A stretch of 10,456 nucleotides of DNA. Source: Ruthenibacterium avium (GTDB lineage Bacteria; Bacillota; Clostridia; Oscillospirales; Ruminococcaceae). The stretch lies in contig DWYA01000068.1 in NCBI GenBank assembly GCA_019118905.1, forward strand, positions 1-10,456, written 5' to 3'. This document shows, piece after piece, positions 1 through 6,081 of the stretch (the first letter of the stretch is position 1; every line of letters starts with the position of its first letter). The notes under the pieces were generated by a model, which worked only from the letters and a program-made list of their open reading frames with translations, searched no databases and was not told the origin of the DNA. Made by a program: the position numbers and the translations under genes.

Positions 1-120
1 AGTTGCACATGGATCTTTCTCCAAGCGTGGAGATTAGGCAACTCATGTTACCGAGAAAAAACAGACTTTGAACACGATGTGCTGATTGCACACGAGTATC
101 TGTTTGTGTTTAGAAAATGA
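1..120 (+). CDS. C-terminal fragment of a probable DNA methyltransferase
   Basis: Frame 1 is open from the left edge to a TGA at 118-120, giving 39 codons of a gene that begins outside the window. The last residues read ...TDFEHDVLIAHEYLFVFRK. A tail of the form 'HEY(I/L)xVFRK' is, from memory, common at or near the end of N4/N6-type DNA methyltransferases (the DNA methylase N-4/N-6 family), so that is the tentative call. No catalytic motif (DPPY/SPPY or FxGxG) is present in the part that can be seen, so activity cannot be judged. The reading frame does not continue into the pyr operon, and a separate promoter lies between them. The base composition is AT-richer than the pyr genes. The frame and stop are clear; the family is an inference from a short motif. 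Confidence 0.5.
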   Translation, partial: SCTWIFLQAWRLGNSCYREKTDFEHDVLIAHEYLFVFRK

Positions 121-139
121 TGAGAATGCAGGAGAATGA

Positions 140-174
140 ACTTTTGCTTATAATGCTGCGCTATAAGCAAAAGT
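140..174 (+). repeat. Perfect 13-bp inverted repeat, possible 3'-end stem of the upstream gene
   Basis: ACTTTTGCTTATA (140-152) and its exact reverse complement (162-174) flank a 9-nt loop. The repeat begins 20 nt after the stop codon of the left-edge gene, where a terminator would be expected. The T run (185-189, five T) lies 10 nt beyond the stem instead of touching it, so this is not a standard intrinsic terminator. It could be a 3'-end stabilising stem, a weak terminator, or a protein-binding palindrome. Bases 190-280 downstream of it show nothing recognisable. Confidence 0.75.
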
Positions 175-280
175 GGGTACAAAGTTTTTGAAATAATTGA
201 ATAACGAGCTTGGTTCAGATGTTAAGTTGGGTTCAACCGATTTGCAATAACACAATAAAAACGGTACAGCAAAATGATGA

Positions 281-309
281 TTGACAAGCCGGGGTTTGAA
301 TGGTAAAAT
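281..309 (+). promoter_or_regulatory. Promoter of the pyr operon
   Basis: TTGACA at 281-286 and TAAAAT at 304-309 are separated by exactly 17 bp, a near-consensus housekeeping sigma (SigA/sigma-70 class) promoter. Upstream sequence is AT-rich. The expected start is near 316, giving a leader of about 230 nt before pyrC. No other convincing promoter was found inside the operon, so all seven genes probably depend on this one. Confidence 0.8.
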
Positions 310-324
310 AGAGCGAAATAGAAA

Positions 325-364
325 TCTGCCCTGCCTAGCCCTTTGCGGTGTTTGGCAGGGCAGA
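325..364 (+). promoter_or_regulatory. Leader hairpin at the 5' end of the pyr mRNA
   Basis: TCTGCCCTGCC (325-335) pairs perfectly over 11 bp with GGCAGGGCAGA (354-364) around an 18-nt loop. It starts about 10 nt after the predicted transcription start and ends 15 nt before the Shine-Dalgarno of the leader reading frame. There is no T run after it, so it is not a terminator. It could be a pause hairpin that synchronises RNA polymerase with the first ribosome, or a 5' stabilising structure. Its 3' arm can alternatively pair with 501-509 near the pyrC ribosome binding site. I did not recognise a PyrR-binding loop in it. Confidence 0.65.
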
Positions 365-394
365 GCAGAAGACCCGAACAGGAGGAAGCCGAGC

Positions 395-460
395 ATGCTG
401 AAACGAAATCAAAAGTTTTTTCCGGCGGTTGGTTTCGGGGGTTCGTGTTTTTGTTTTTAG
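395..460 (+). CDS. Putative 21-residue pyr leader peptide
   Basis: ATG at 395 is preceded by a perfect AGGAGG (380-385) with a 9-nt spacer, as good a start signal as any gene in the operon. The frame runs 21 codons to TAG (458-460). It encodes a short peptide starting MLKRNQKFFP and ending SCFCF; the last codons are almost all U (TTT TGT TTT). It lies between the pyr promoter and a hairpin-plus-T-run terminator whose stem begins 8 nt after the stop codon. A ribosome terminating here would cover the 5' arm of that stem. This is the layout of a translation-coupled attenuator as known from enterobacterial pyrBI and pyrE. The peptide probably has no function of its own; the act of translating it would matter. 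Translation is inferred from the start signal and position only. Confidence 0.55.
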   Translation: MLKRNQKFFPAVGFGGSCFCF

Positions 461-468
461 ATGTTTCG

Positions 469-501
469 TCTTTTCCTTTTTTGGGGAAAAGATTTTTTTT
501 T
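469..501 (+). terminator. Candidate attenuator (intrinsic terminator) ahead of pyrC
   Basis: TCTTTTCC (469-476) pairs over 8 bp with GGAAAAGA (485-492) around an 8-nt loop, and nine consecutive T follow (493-501). Stem and adjoining U run form an intrinsic terminator inside the leader, 43 nt before the pyrC start. The stem is A/U-rich, so it is probably of moderate strength, as expected of an attenuator that must allow regulated read-through. Of the 67 bases from 416 to 482, 39 are T, so polymerase should slow here when UTP is scarce. Confidence 0.6.
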
Positions 502-536
502 GCCCTGCCGCAGGGCGTAAAGACAGGAAAGGGAGG
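502..536 (+). promoter_or_regulatory. Small hairpin and Shine-Dalgarno of pyrC
   Basis: GCCCTG (502-507) and CAGGGC (511-516) form a 6-bp stem with a 3-nt loop, directly after the attenuator T run. The pyrC ribosome binding site GGGAGG (531-536) follows, 8 nt before the ATG. The 9 bases at 501-509 are also complementary to 354-362, the 3' arm of the first leader hairpin, so two mutually exclusive folds are possible. Confidence 0.5.
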
Positions 537-544
537 ATGCTGAT

Positions 545-1747
545 ATGCTGATTCGCAACGCAGTTTTGGTGGATGCCGAAGGCCGCCGCCGCGGAGATCT
601 TCTTGTGGAGGACGGCGTAATCCGGGAGATTGGGGAAAACTTACAAGCCTCGGAAGGCTGTGAGGTAATTGATGCAAACGGCTGCATGGTAATGCCCTCG
701 TTTGTCGATTTGCACGCGCATTTCCGCACACCCGGTTTTGAGTACAAAGAGGACATTGAAAGCGGAAGCCGCGCGGCAGTGCGCGGAGGATACACCTTTG
801 TAAACTGCATGGCGAACACGCGCCCCGTTTGTTCCAACGCGGCACAGGCGCAGAGTGTGATGGACGAAGCCGAGCGCATTGGCCTTTGCAGCATCAACCA
901 ATGTGTATCCATCACGAAAGATTTTGACGGCGAGAGCATCGGCCATCTGCGCGCTTTGCCGAAAAACCTGCGCTTTATCAGCGATGACGGCAAAGGGGTG
1001 CGCTCCTCCAAGGTGATGTTTGACGCAATGACCATTTCCGCTGAGCGCGGCCTGTGCGTGATGAGCCATGCGGAGGATATGGACTTGTCGCCCATTGATT
1101 ACCGCTTGGCGGAAAACTTGGAAACAGCGCGCAACCTTTATATTGCGATGTCCACGGGCGCACATCTGCACATGTGCCATGTCAGCACCAAAGAGGCGAT
1201 GGAAGACATTTTAACCGCGCGCCGCCGGGGTGTGAATGTGACGTGTGAAGTAGGCCCGCACCATATTTGGTTTTATGATTTTAACTACCGCGTAAACCCG
1301 CCGATTCGCGAGAAGGCGGATGTGGATTTCTTAATTGACTGCATGATGCGCGGCGAGGTGGACGCGATTGCCACCGACCACGCCCCGCACACCGCCGAGG
1401 AAAAGGAAAAAGGTGCGCCGGGCATGGTAGGGCTGGAGACGGCGTTCGGCGTATGCTACACAAAGCTGTGCCGCGAACACGGCATGAGCCTGGAAGCGCT
1501 CAGCCGCATGATGAGTGCGCGCCCGGCAGAGATTATGGGCTTGAACCAAGGCTTATTAAAACCCGGCATGAAAGCCGACTTCGTACTGGTGGAGCTGGAC
1601 GAGCCTTACACGGTTCATGCGGCGGATTTTGCCGGAAAAAGCAAGAACACACCCTTTGACGGCGTGACCCTTTGGGGCAGCGTATGCCGCACGGTAAAAA
1701 GCGGCCGCACCGTTTACGAGAAAACGCAGGAAACAAACGAGAAATAA
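545..1747 (+). CDS. pyrC: Dihydroorotase
   Basis: This 400-residue class I dihydroorotase catalyses the reversible cyclisation of N-carbamoyl-L-aspartate to L-dihydroorotate, the third step of UMP synthesis, in the cytoplasm. It has the amidohydrolase metal-binding set: HAH (H57, H59) in DLHAHFRTPG, the SDDG segment (145-149), H175 in SHAED, H212 in CHVS, and D278 in ATDHAPH. The substrate-contacting NPPIR is at 251-255. Length is normal for class I enzymes and nothing is missing. The start is fixed by GGGAGG at 531-536. It is the first structural gene of the operon, preceded by an attenuator-like leader. Forty-three nt separate it from pyrF, the largest internal spacing between clearly assigned starts after pyrE/carA. 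Its usual upstream partner, pyrB, is not adjacent. Confidence 0.97.
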   Translation: MLIRNAVLVDAEGRRRGDLLVEDGVIREIGENLQASEGCEVIDANGCMVMPSFVDLHAHFRTPGFEYKEDIESGSRAAVRGGYTFVNCMANTRPVCSNAAQAQSVMDEAERIGLCSINQCVSITKDFDGESIGHLRALPKNLRFISDDGKGVRSSKVMFDAMTISAERGLCVMSHAEDMDLSPIDYRLAENLETARNLYIAMSTGAHLHMCHVSTKEAMEDILTARRRGVNVTCEVGPHHIWFYDFNYRVNPPIREKADVDFLIDCMMRGEVDAIATDHAPHTAEEKEKGAPGMVGLETAFGVCYTKLCREHGMSLEALSRMMSARPAEIMGLNQGLLKPGMKADFVLVELDEPYTVHAADFAGKSKNTPFDGVTLWGSVCRTVKSGRTVYEKTQETNEK

Positions 1748-1790
1748 GAGGGACAAAGCGCCCGTGACAACATTTTAGGAGGTTTTTCAC

Positions 1791-2657
1791 ATGACTCAGA
1801 TGGACAGACTTTATGAAGCCGTGGCGGCAAAAGGCCCCGTTTGCGTGGGACTGGACACCGATTTTTCCTATCTGCCCGAAGGCTATGCCGACAATACCAA
1901 GACAGCCGGTGAAAACCTGGTGCGCTTTAACCGGGAAATCATTGACGCGACCCGCGAAGTGGCGGGCTGCTACAAGGTACAGATTGCTTATTATGAAGCG
2001 CTGGGCATGGACGGCATGATGGCTTACCGTGACACGCTGGCTTATCTGCGCGAAAATAAGCTGCTCACGATTGCCGACATCAAGCGCGGCGACATTGCCA
2101 AAACCGCCGAAATGTATGCGAAAGCCCACTTTGAGGGCGATTTTGAGGCGGACTTTATCACACTGGCACCGTATATGGGCTTGGACAGCCTCAGTCCGTA
2201 CCTGCCCTACATGGAAAAGAGCGGCAAGGGTGCGTTTGTGCTGTGCCGCACCTCGAACGGCGGCGCGAAAGACTTTGAGTATGAGAAGCTGGCGGATGGC
2301 CGCCACGTGTATGACCTGGTGGGCGACAAAGTGACCGAGCTGGGCAAGGCTTACATGGGCGAACACGGCTATTCCTCCATCGGTCTTGTCATCGGCGGCA
2401 CCCACATTGAGGAGGCCAAGGAGATTCGCGCGAAATATCAAAACTCCTTCTTCCTGATTCCGGGCTACGGCGCACAGGGCGGCAAAGCCGAGGACATTGC
2501 GCAATATCTGCAAAAGGGCAACGGCGGCGCGGTGAACTCCAGCCGCGGCATTTTGCTGGCATACAAAAAGCAGGAAGGCGTGCGCTTTGACGAGGCCGCT
2601 TACCGTGAGTGTGTAGACATGAAAGGAGCGATTGCTGATGCGTGCGCAAAACTTTGA
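1791..2657 (+). CDS. pyrF: Orotidine 5'-phosphate decarboxylase (type 2, long form)
   Basis: The 288-residue enzyme decarboxylates OMP to UMP, the last step of the pathway. The catalytic segment IADIKRGDIAKT holds D96, K98 and D101 of the Asp-Lys-Asp signature. The phosphate-binding elements are PGYGAQGG (224-231) and VNSSRGI (248-254). The start GLDTDF and a length near 290 place it in the longer type 2 subfamily, and not the ~230-residue form of Bacillus or E. coli. AGGAGG at 1777-1782 lies 8 nt before the ATG. Its last 20 nt overlap the start of pyrK, which suggests coupled translation. Confidence 0.96.
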   Translation: MTQMDRLYEAVAAKGPVCVGLDTDFSYLPEGYADNTKTAGENLVRFNREIIDATREVAGCYKVQIAYYEALGMDGMMAYRDTLAYLRENKLLTIADIKRGDIAKTAEMYAKAHFEGDFEADFITLAPYMGLDSLSPYLPYMEKSGKGAFVLCRTSNGGAKDFEYEKLADGRHVYDLVGDKVTELGKAYMGEHGYSSIGLVIGGTHIEEAKEIRAKYQNSFFLIPGYGAQGGKAEDIAQYLQKGNGGAVNSSRGILLAYKKQEGVRFDEAAYRECVDMKGAIADACAKL

Positions 2658-3393
2658 GGCGAAGGTTTTGAGCAATGCGGCCTGCGCCGCAGATATTATG
2701 CTGATGGATGTGCAGCTGCCCGAAGGCGCAAAGCTGCCCAAAGCGGGACAGTTTTACATGCTGCGTGCCTGGGCGGCTGACGAAGCGCCGCTGCTTTCGC
2801 GCCCCATCAGCGTGTTCTCGTGCGACAAAGACGCGCGCACGGTGAGCTTTTTATATCAGGTGAAGGGCATCGGCACAAAAAAGCTTGCCGAGCTGAAAGA
2901 CGGCGATGCACTGATGCTGACCGGCCCGGCCGGAAACGGCTTTTTGCTGGAGGGAACCACGGCTGTGGTGGTTGGCGGCGGCATTGGCACCGCGCCCTTG
3001 TACCAGCTGGCAAAAGAGCTGAAAGAGGCGGGTGTGATTGTAGACGCGATTTTAGGCTACCGCGACGAGCCGTACTGTGTGGCGCAGTTTGAAAGCGTAT
3101 GCCGCCGCGTGAGTGTAGCGACCGACACCGGAAGCGTAGGCCACAAGGGTTTTGTGACCGACCTGCTGATTCCCGAGCATTATGACACTGTTTATATCTG
3201 CGGCCCGGAAATTATGATGGAAAAGGCCGCCAAGATGGCGCTGGAAAAAGGCGTGCGCACTTATGTGAGCAAAGAGGCGAAAATGGCTTGCGGCGTGGGT
3301 GCTTGCCTCGGCTGCACCTGCAAAGCAAAAGAGGGCGGCGTGTCCGTTTGCAAAGACGGCCCTGTTTTTGAAGGGAGTGTGTTCTATGGCTGA
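2638..3393 (+). CDS. pyrK: Dihydroorotate dehydrogenase, electron-transfer subunit (FAD, [2Fe-2S])
   Basis: PyrK (251 residues) joins PyrD as the class 1B dihydroorotate dehydrogenase and passes electrons from the FMN of PyrD through a [2Fe-2S] cluster and FAD to NAD+. The N-terminal FAD domain carries the ferredoxin-reductase motif RPIS (55-58). The nucleotide-binding motif VVVGGGIGTAP is at 110-120. Four cluster cysteines sit at C218, C223, C226 and C238 (Cx4Cx2Cx11C), close to the family pattern. I chose ATG 2638 because AAAGGAG (2622-2628) is 9 nt upstream; a TTG at 2632 would be only 3 nt from it. The gene overlaps pyrF by 20 nt and pyrD by 8 nt. Confidence 0.95.
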   Translation: MRAQNFEAKVLSNAACAADIMLMDVQLPEGAKLPKAGQFYMLRAWAADEAPLLSRPISVFSCDKDARTVSFLYQVKGIGTKKLAELKDGDALMLTGPAGNGFLLEGTTAVVVGGGIGTAPLYQLAKELKEAGVIVDAILGYRDEPYCVAQFESVCRRVSVATDTGSVGHKGFVTDLLIPEHYDTVYICGPEIMMEKAAKMALEKGVRTYVSKEAKMACGVGACLGCTCKAKEGGVSVCKDGPVFEGSVFYG

Positions 3394-4303
3394 GATTCCT
3401 TCCCTGCTGCGCACTGAGCTGTGCGGCGTGACGATGAAAACGCCGGTGATTGGTGCATCCGGCACTTACGGCTTCGGCTTTGAATACGCCGAAATGCTCG
3501 ATTTGAACTGGGTGGGCGCGGTGTCCGGCAAAGGGCTGACCTTAGAGGGCAAATATGGCAACACAGGCGAACGCCTGTGGGAAACGCCGTCCGGCCTGAT
3601 TAACTCCATCGGCTTGCAAAACCCCGGTGTGAAGCACTTTATTGAAAAAGAGCTTCCCGAAATGAAAAAGCACAGCCCGGCGGTGATGGCGAATTTAGGC
3701 GGCAGCACCGTGGAAACCTATGAGGAAGGCGCACGCCTTTTGGACGCGAGCGACGTGGATTTCATCGAGCTGAATATCAGCTGCCCCAACGTTAAAGCGG
3801 GCGGCATTGCATACGGTGTGAAAGCCGACAGCGCCCGCGAAGTGGTGCGCCGCGTGCGCGCCTGCACCACAAAGCCGCTGGTGGTGAAAATGAGCCCGAA
3901 CGCCGAGAACATTGTGGACATGGCGCTGGCATGTGAGGAAGCGGGCGCAGACGCGCTGAGCTTGGTGAACACCTTCCAGGCGATGGCGATTGACATTGAG
4001 CGCCGCCGCCCGGTGTTTGACAATATTTTTGCGGGGCTGTCCGGCCCTGCCATTCGCCCGATTGCGCTGCGCATGGTGTATCAGGTATGCAAAGCGGTGA
4101 AGGTTCCCGTTGTGGGACTGGGCGGCATTGCCACGGCGCATGACGCGCTGGAATTTATCATGGCGGGTGCAACCGCCATTCAGGTGGGAACGGCAAACTT
4201 TGCCGACCCGCAGGCTTGCGAGAAAATTGCGCGCGGAATGGCGCAGTGGATGGAAGATCACGGTGTTAAGAGCCTTGACGAAATTCGGGGCGCGGCGCTG
4301 TAA
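3386..4303 (+). CDS. pyrD: Dihydroorotate dehydrogenase, catalytic subunit (class 1B)
   Basis: The 305-residue FMN subunit oxidises dihydroorotate to orotate. The catalytic base of class 1 enzymes is a cysteine, seen here as C133 in NISCPNVKAGG. K49 (SGKGLT) and K168 (VVKMSP) are at the usual FMN/substrate positions, NSIGLQNPG (73-81) matches the substrate loop, and GLGGI...IQVGTANF (244-272) forms the FMN phosphate site. Cysteine in place of serine, plus adjacent pyrK, identifies class 1B, which uses NAD+ and works without oxygen. The ATG at 3386 is set by GGGAG (3373-3377) with an 8-nt spacer; the 8-nt overlap with pyrK should keep the two subunits balanced. The frame is open further upstream but has no better start. 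Confidence 0.96.
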   Translation: MAEIPSLLRTELCGVTMKTPVIGASGTYGFGFEYAEMLDLNWVGAVSGKGLTLEGKYGNTGERLWETPSGLINSIGLQNPGVKHFIEKELPEMKKHSPAVMANLGGSTVETYEEGARLLDASDVDFIELNISCPNVKAGGIAYGVKADSAREVVRRVRACTTKPLVVKMSPNAENIVDMALACEEAGADALSLVNTFQAMAIDIERRRPVFDNIFAGLSGPAIRPIALRMVYQVCKAVKVPVVGLGGIATAHDALEFIMAGATAIQVGTANFADPQACEKIARGMAQWMEDHGVKSLDEIRGAAL

Positions 4304-4338
4304 ACACAAAAATGATGACAGAAGGGCAGGAAATGACA

Positions 4339-4932
4339 ATGGAACGTAATTTGGAAATTTTGAAGAGCTGTGACGCATTTTTGGAGGGTCACTTTTTACT
4401 GTCCTCCGGACGCCATTCCAGCGCTTACTGCCAGATGGCGTATTTGCAGCAGTATCCCGACAAATGCGCTGAAGCAATGAAAAGCGTGGCAGACCAGCTG
4501 CGCGATATGGAGATTGATGTGATTGTCGGCCCGGCGATGGGCGGCATTGTGTACGCTTATGAGCTGGCACGTCAGCTGGGCAAACGCGCCATCTTTACCG
4601 AGCGCGTGGACAACGTGATGACCTTGAAGCGCTTTGCCATTGGGCCCGGTGAGCGCTGCCTGATTGCCGAGGACGTTGTGACGACGGGTATTTCCTCGCT
4701 GGAGACAAAGCGCGTGATTGAAGAAGCCGGCGGCGTGTGCCTGGGCATTGCCTGTGTAGTAGACCGCACCAAAGCGGATGCACCGTCTCCCATTGACATT
4801 CTCGCCAGCGCGGTGAAGCTGGATTTGCCGAACTATCTGCCGGAGGAATGCCCCATCTGCCGTGAGGGTAAGCTGCCGCTGGTACACTTGGGCAGCCGTA
4901 AGATGAAAGAGGAAGCCAAGCAGACCCTGTGA
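4339..4932 (+). CDS. pyrE: Orotate phosphoribosyltransferase
   Basis: This 197-residue enzyme joins orotate to PRPP to give OMP. The PRPP signature is CLIAEDVVTTGISS (107-120), with Ile where many relatives have Gly (TTGGS). FLLSSGRHS (19-27), VGPAMGGIV (63-71) and the C-terminal PEECPICREG...VHLGSR segment match the family. The start is uncertain: in-frame ATGs occur at 4312, 4315, 4333 and 4339. I prefer 4339 because GCAGG (4326-4330) is 8 nt upstream and the resulting N-terminus (MERNLEILKSCDAFLEGHF) fits relatives; 4312 and 4315 lack a ribosome binding site, and 4333 remains possible. The gene follows pyrD by 35 nt and precedes carA by 47 nt. Confidence 0.94.
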   Translation: MERNLEILKSCDAFLEGHFLLSSGRHSSAYCQMAYLQQYPDKCAEAMKSVADQLRDMEIDVIVGPAMGGIVYAYELARQLGKRAIFTERVDNVMTLKRFAIGPGERCLIAEDVVTTGISSLETKRVIEEAGGVCLGIACVVDRTKADAPSPIDILASAVKLDLPNYLPEECPICREGKLPLVHLGSRKMKEEAKQTL

Positions 4933-4979
4933 GCCCCGGCAAGCAGAACAAACCATCAGAAAGGAAAAGAGGATTGACA

Positions 4980-6080
4980 ATGAAGGCTTTGATTGTGCTT
5001 GCAAACGGCATGGTATTTGAGGGCGAAAGCTTCGGCGCTGAGGGAACGCGCGTAGGTGAAGTGGTGTTCAGCACTGCGATGGCCGGGTATGAGGAGACGC
5101 TGACCGACCCGAGCTATTACGGCCAGATTATTACCCAGACCTACCCCATGATTGGCAACTACGGCGTGACGGAAGAGGACGCTGAGTCGGCAAAAATTTG
5201 GGCGTTCGGCTATATCGTGCGCGAAAAATGCGATGTACCGTCGAACTTCCGCTGCAAAAAGACCATCAGCGAGTTTTTGAAAGAGCAGAATATCATCGGC
5301 GTGAGCGGCGTGGACACGCGCCGTCTGACCCGCATTCTGCGCGAATCGGGCGTGATGAACGGTGCAGTGACCACCGAATATGAAAGCGCCGAGGCGGCAC
5401 TGGCTGACGCCGCGCTGATGGAAGAAATTAAAAATTATAACGTGGTGAACGCCGTGGACAGCGTGAGCACCAAAGAAAAACAGGTCTACAACGAGGACGG
5501 CGCTTATCATGTGGCGTTGTTTGACTTTGGCTATAAAAACAACATTCGCCGCAGCTTAGTGGAGCGCGGCTGCAAGGTGACGGTAGTACCCGCCCGCACG
5601 ACTGCCGAGGAAATTGCAAACGGCGGCTTTGACGGCATCATGCTTTCCAACGGCCCGGGAGACCCCGCCGAGAACGTGGAAATCATTGAGAACCTGAAAA
5701 AAATCACGCACTTGGGCTTGCCGGTGTTCGGCATTTGTCTGGGACATCAGCTGACGGCTTTGGCGCACGGCGCAAAGACCGAAAAGCTCAAATACGGTCA
5801 TCGCGGCGTAAACCAGCCGGTGACGGATTACGCGAAAGACCGCACCTATATCACCAGCCAAAACCACGGTTATGCGGTGGTGTCGGAGAGTGTAGATGCA
5901 AGTGTAGGCGAAATCAGCCACGCGAACGCCAACGACCGCACGGTGGAGGGAATCCGCTACAAGGACATTCCCTGCTTTACCGTACAATTCCATCCCGAAG
6001 CATGCGGCGGCCCGCGCGACACGGGATACCTGTTTGATGAATTTGTCGCAATGATGCGCGCGCAGAAAGGGGAAGCATAA
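4980..6080 (+). CDS. carA: Carbamoyl-phosphate synthase, small (glutaminase) subunit
   Basis: CarA (366 residues) hydrolyses glutamine and channels ammonia to CarB, the first step of both pyrimidine and arginine synthesis. The C-terminal class I glutamine amidotransferase domain has the nucleophile C253 in FGICLGHQ and H338/E340 in HPEACGG. SNGPGDP (223-229) is the oxyanion loop region. The N-terminal half (1-150, e.g. FSTAMAGYEETLTDPSY) is the CarA-specific domain that binds CarB. The start at 4980 follows AGAGGA (4968-4973) by 6 nt; an upstream in-frame GTG at 4929 overlaps pyrE and is less likely. Its place in a pyr operon suggests a pyrimidine-dedicated enzyme (pyrAA in Bacillus usage); whether a second, arginine-linked copy exists cannot be told here. 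Confidence 0.96.
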   Translation: MKALIVLANGMVFEGESFGAEGTRVGEVVFSTAMAGYEETLTDPSYYGQIITQTYPMIGNYGVTEEDAESAKIWAFGYIVREKCDVPSNFRCKKTISEFLKEQNIIGVSGVDTRRLTRILRESGVMNGAVTTEYESAEAALADAALMEEIKNYNVVNAVDSVSTKEKQVYNEDGAYHVALFDFGYKNNIRRSLVERGCKVTVVPARTTAEEIANGGFDGIMLSNGPGDPAENVEIIENLKKITHLGLPVFGICLGHQLTALAHGAKTEKLKYGHRGVNQPVTDYAKDRTYITSQNHGYAVVSESVDASVGEISHANANDRTVEGIRYKDIPCFTVQFHPEACGGPRDTGYLFDEFVAMMRAQKGEA

Positions 6081-6081
6081 G

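Noticed and set aside
1..113. Nested complementary segments (AGTTGC/GCAACT, TCTCCA/TGGAGA, TGTGC/GCACA, AACAGA/TCTGTT) as a structured non-coding RNA
   Set aside because: The pieces are short (5-6 bp) and the whole stretch is one open reading frame with a methyltransferase-like end, so coding sequence is the better explanation.
117..191. A 24-codon frame starting ATGATG, overlapping the stop of the left-edge gene
   Set aside because: The ATGA overlap is suggestive of an operon partner, but there is no convincing ribosome binding site before 117. The product would be tiny, and the frame runs through the 13-bp palindrome, which better explains the sequence.
365..440. A PyrR-binding (anti-antiterminator) loop in the pyr leader
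   Set aside because: I looked for the conserved UCCxGxGAGG-type loop in a stem. GACCCGAACAGGAGG is only a loose match, and its AGGAGG is explained by the leader-ORF ribosome binding site. A covariance-model search would settle it.
4974..5002. TTGACA just before the carA start as an internal promoter
   Set aside because: No -10-like hexamer lies 16-18 bp downstream (the bases are GCTTGC), and a promoter there would start transcription inside carA.
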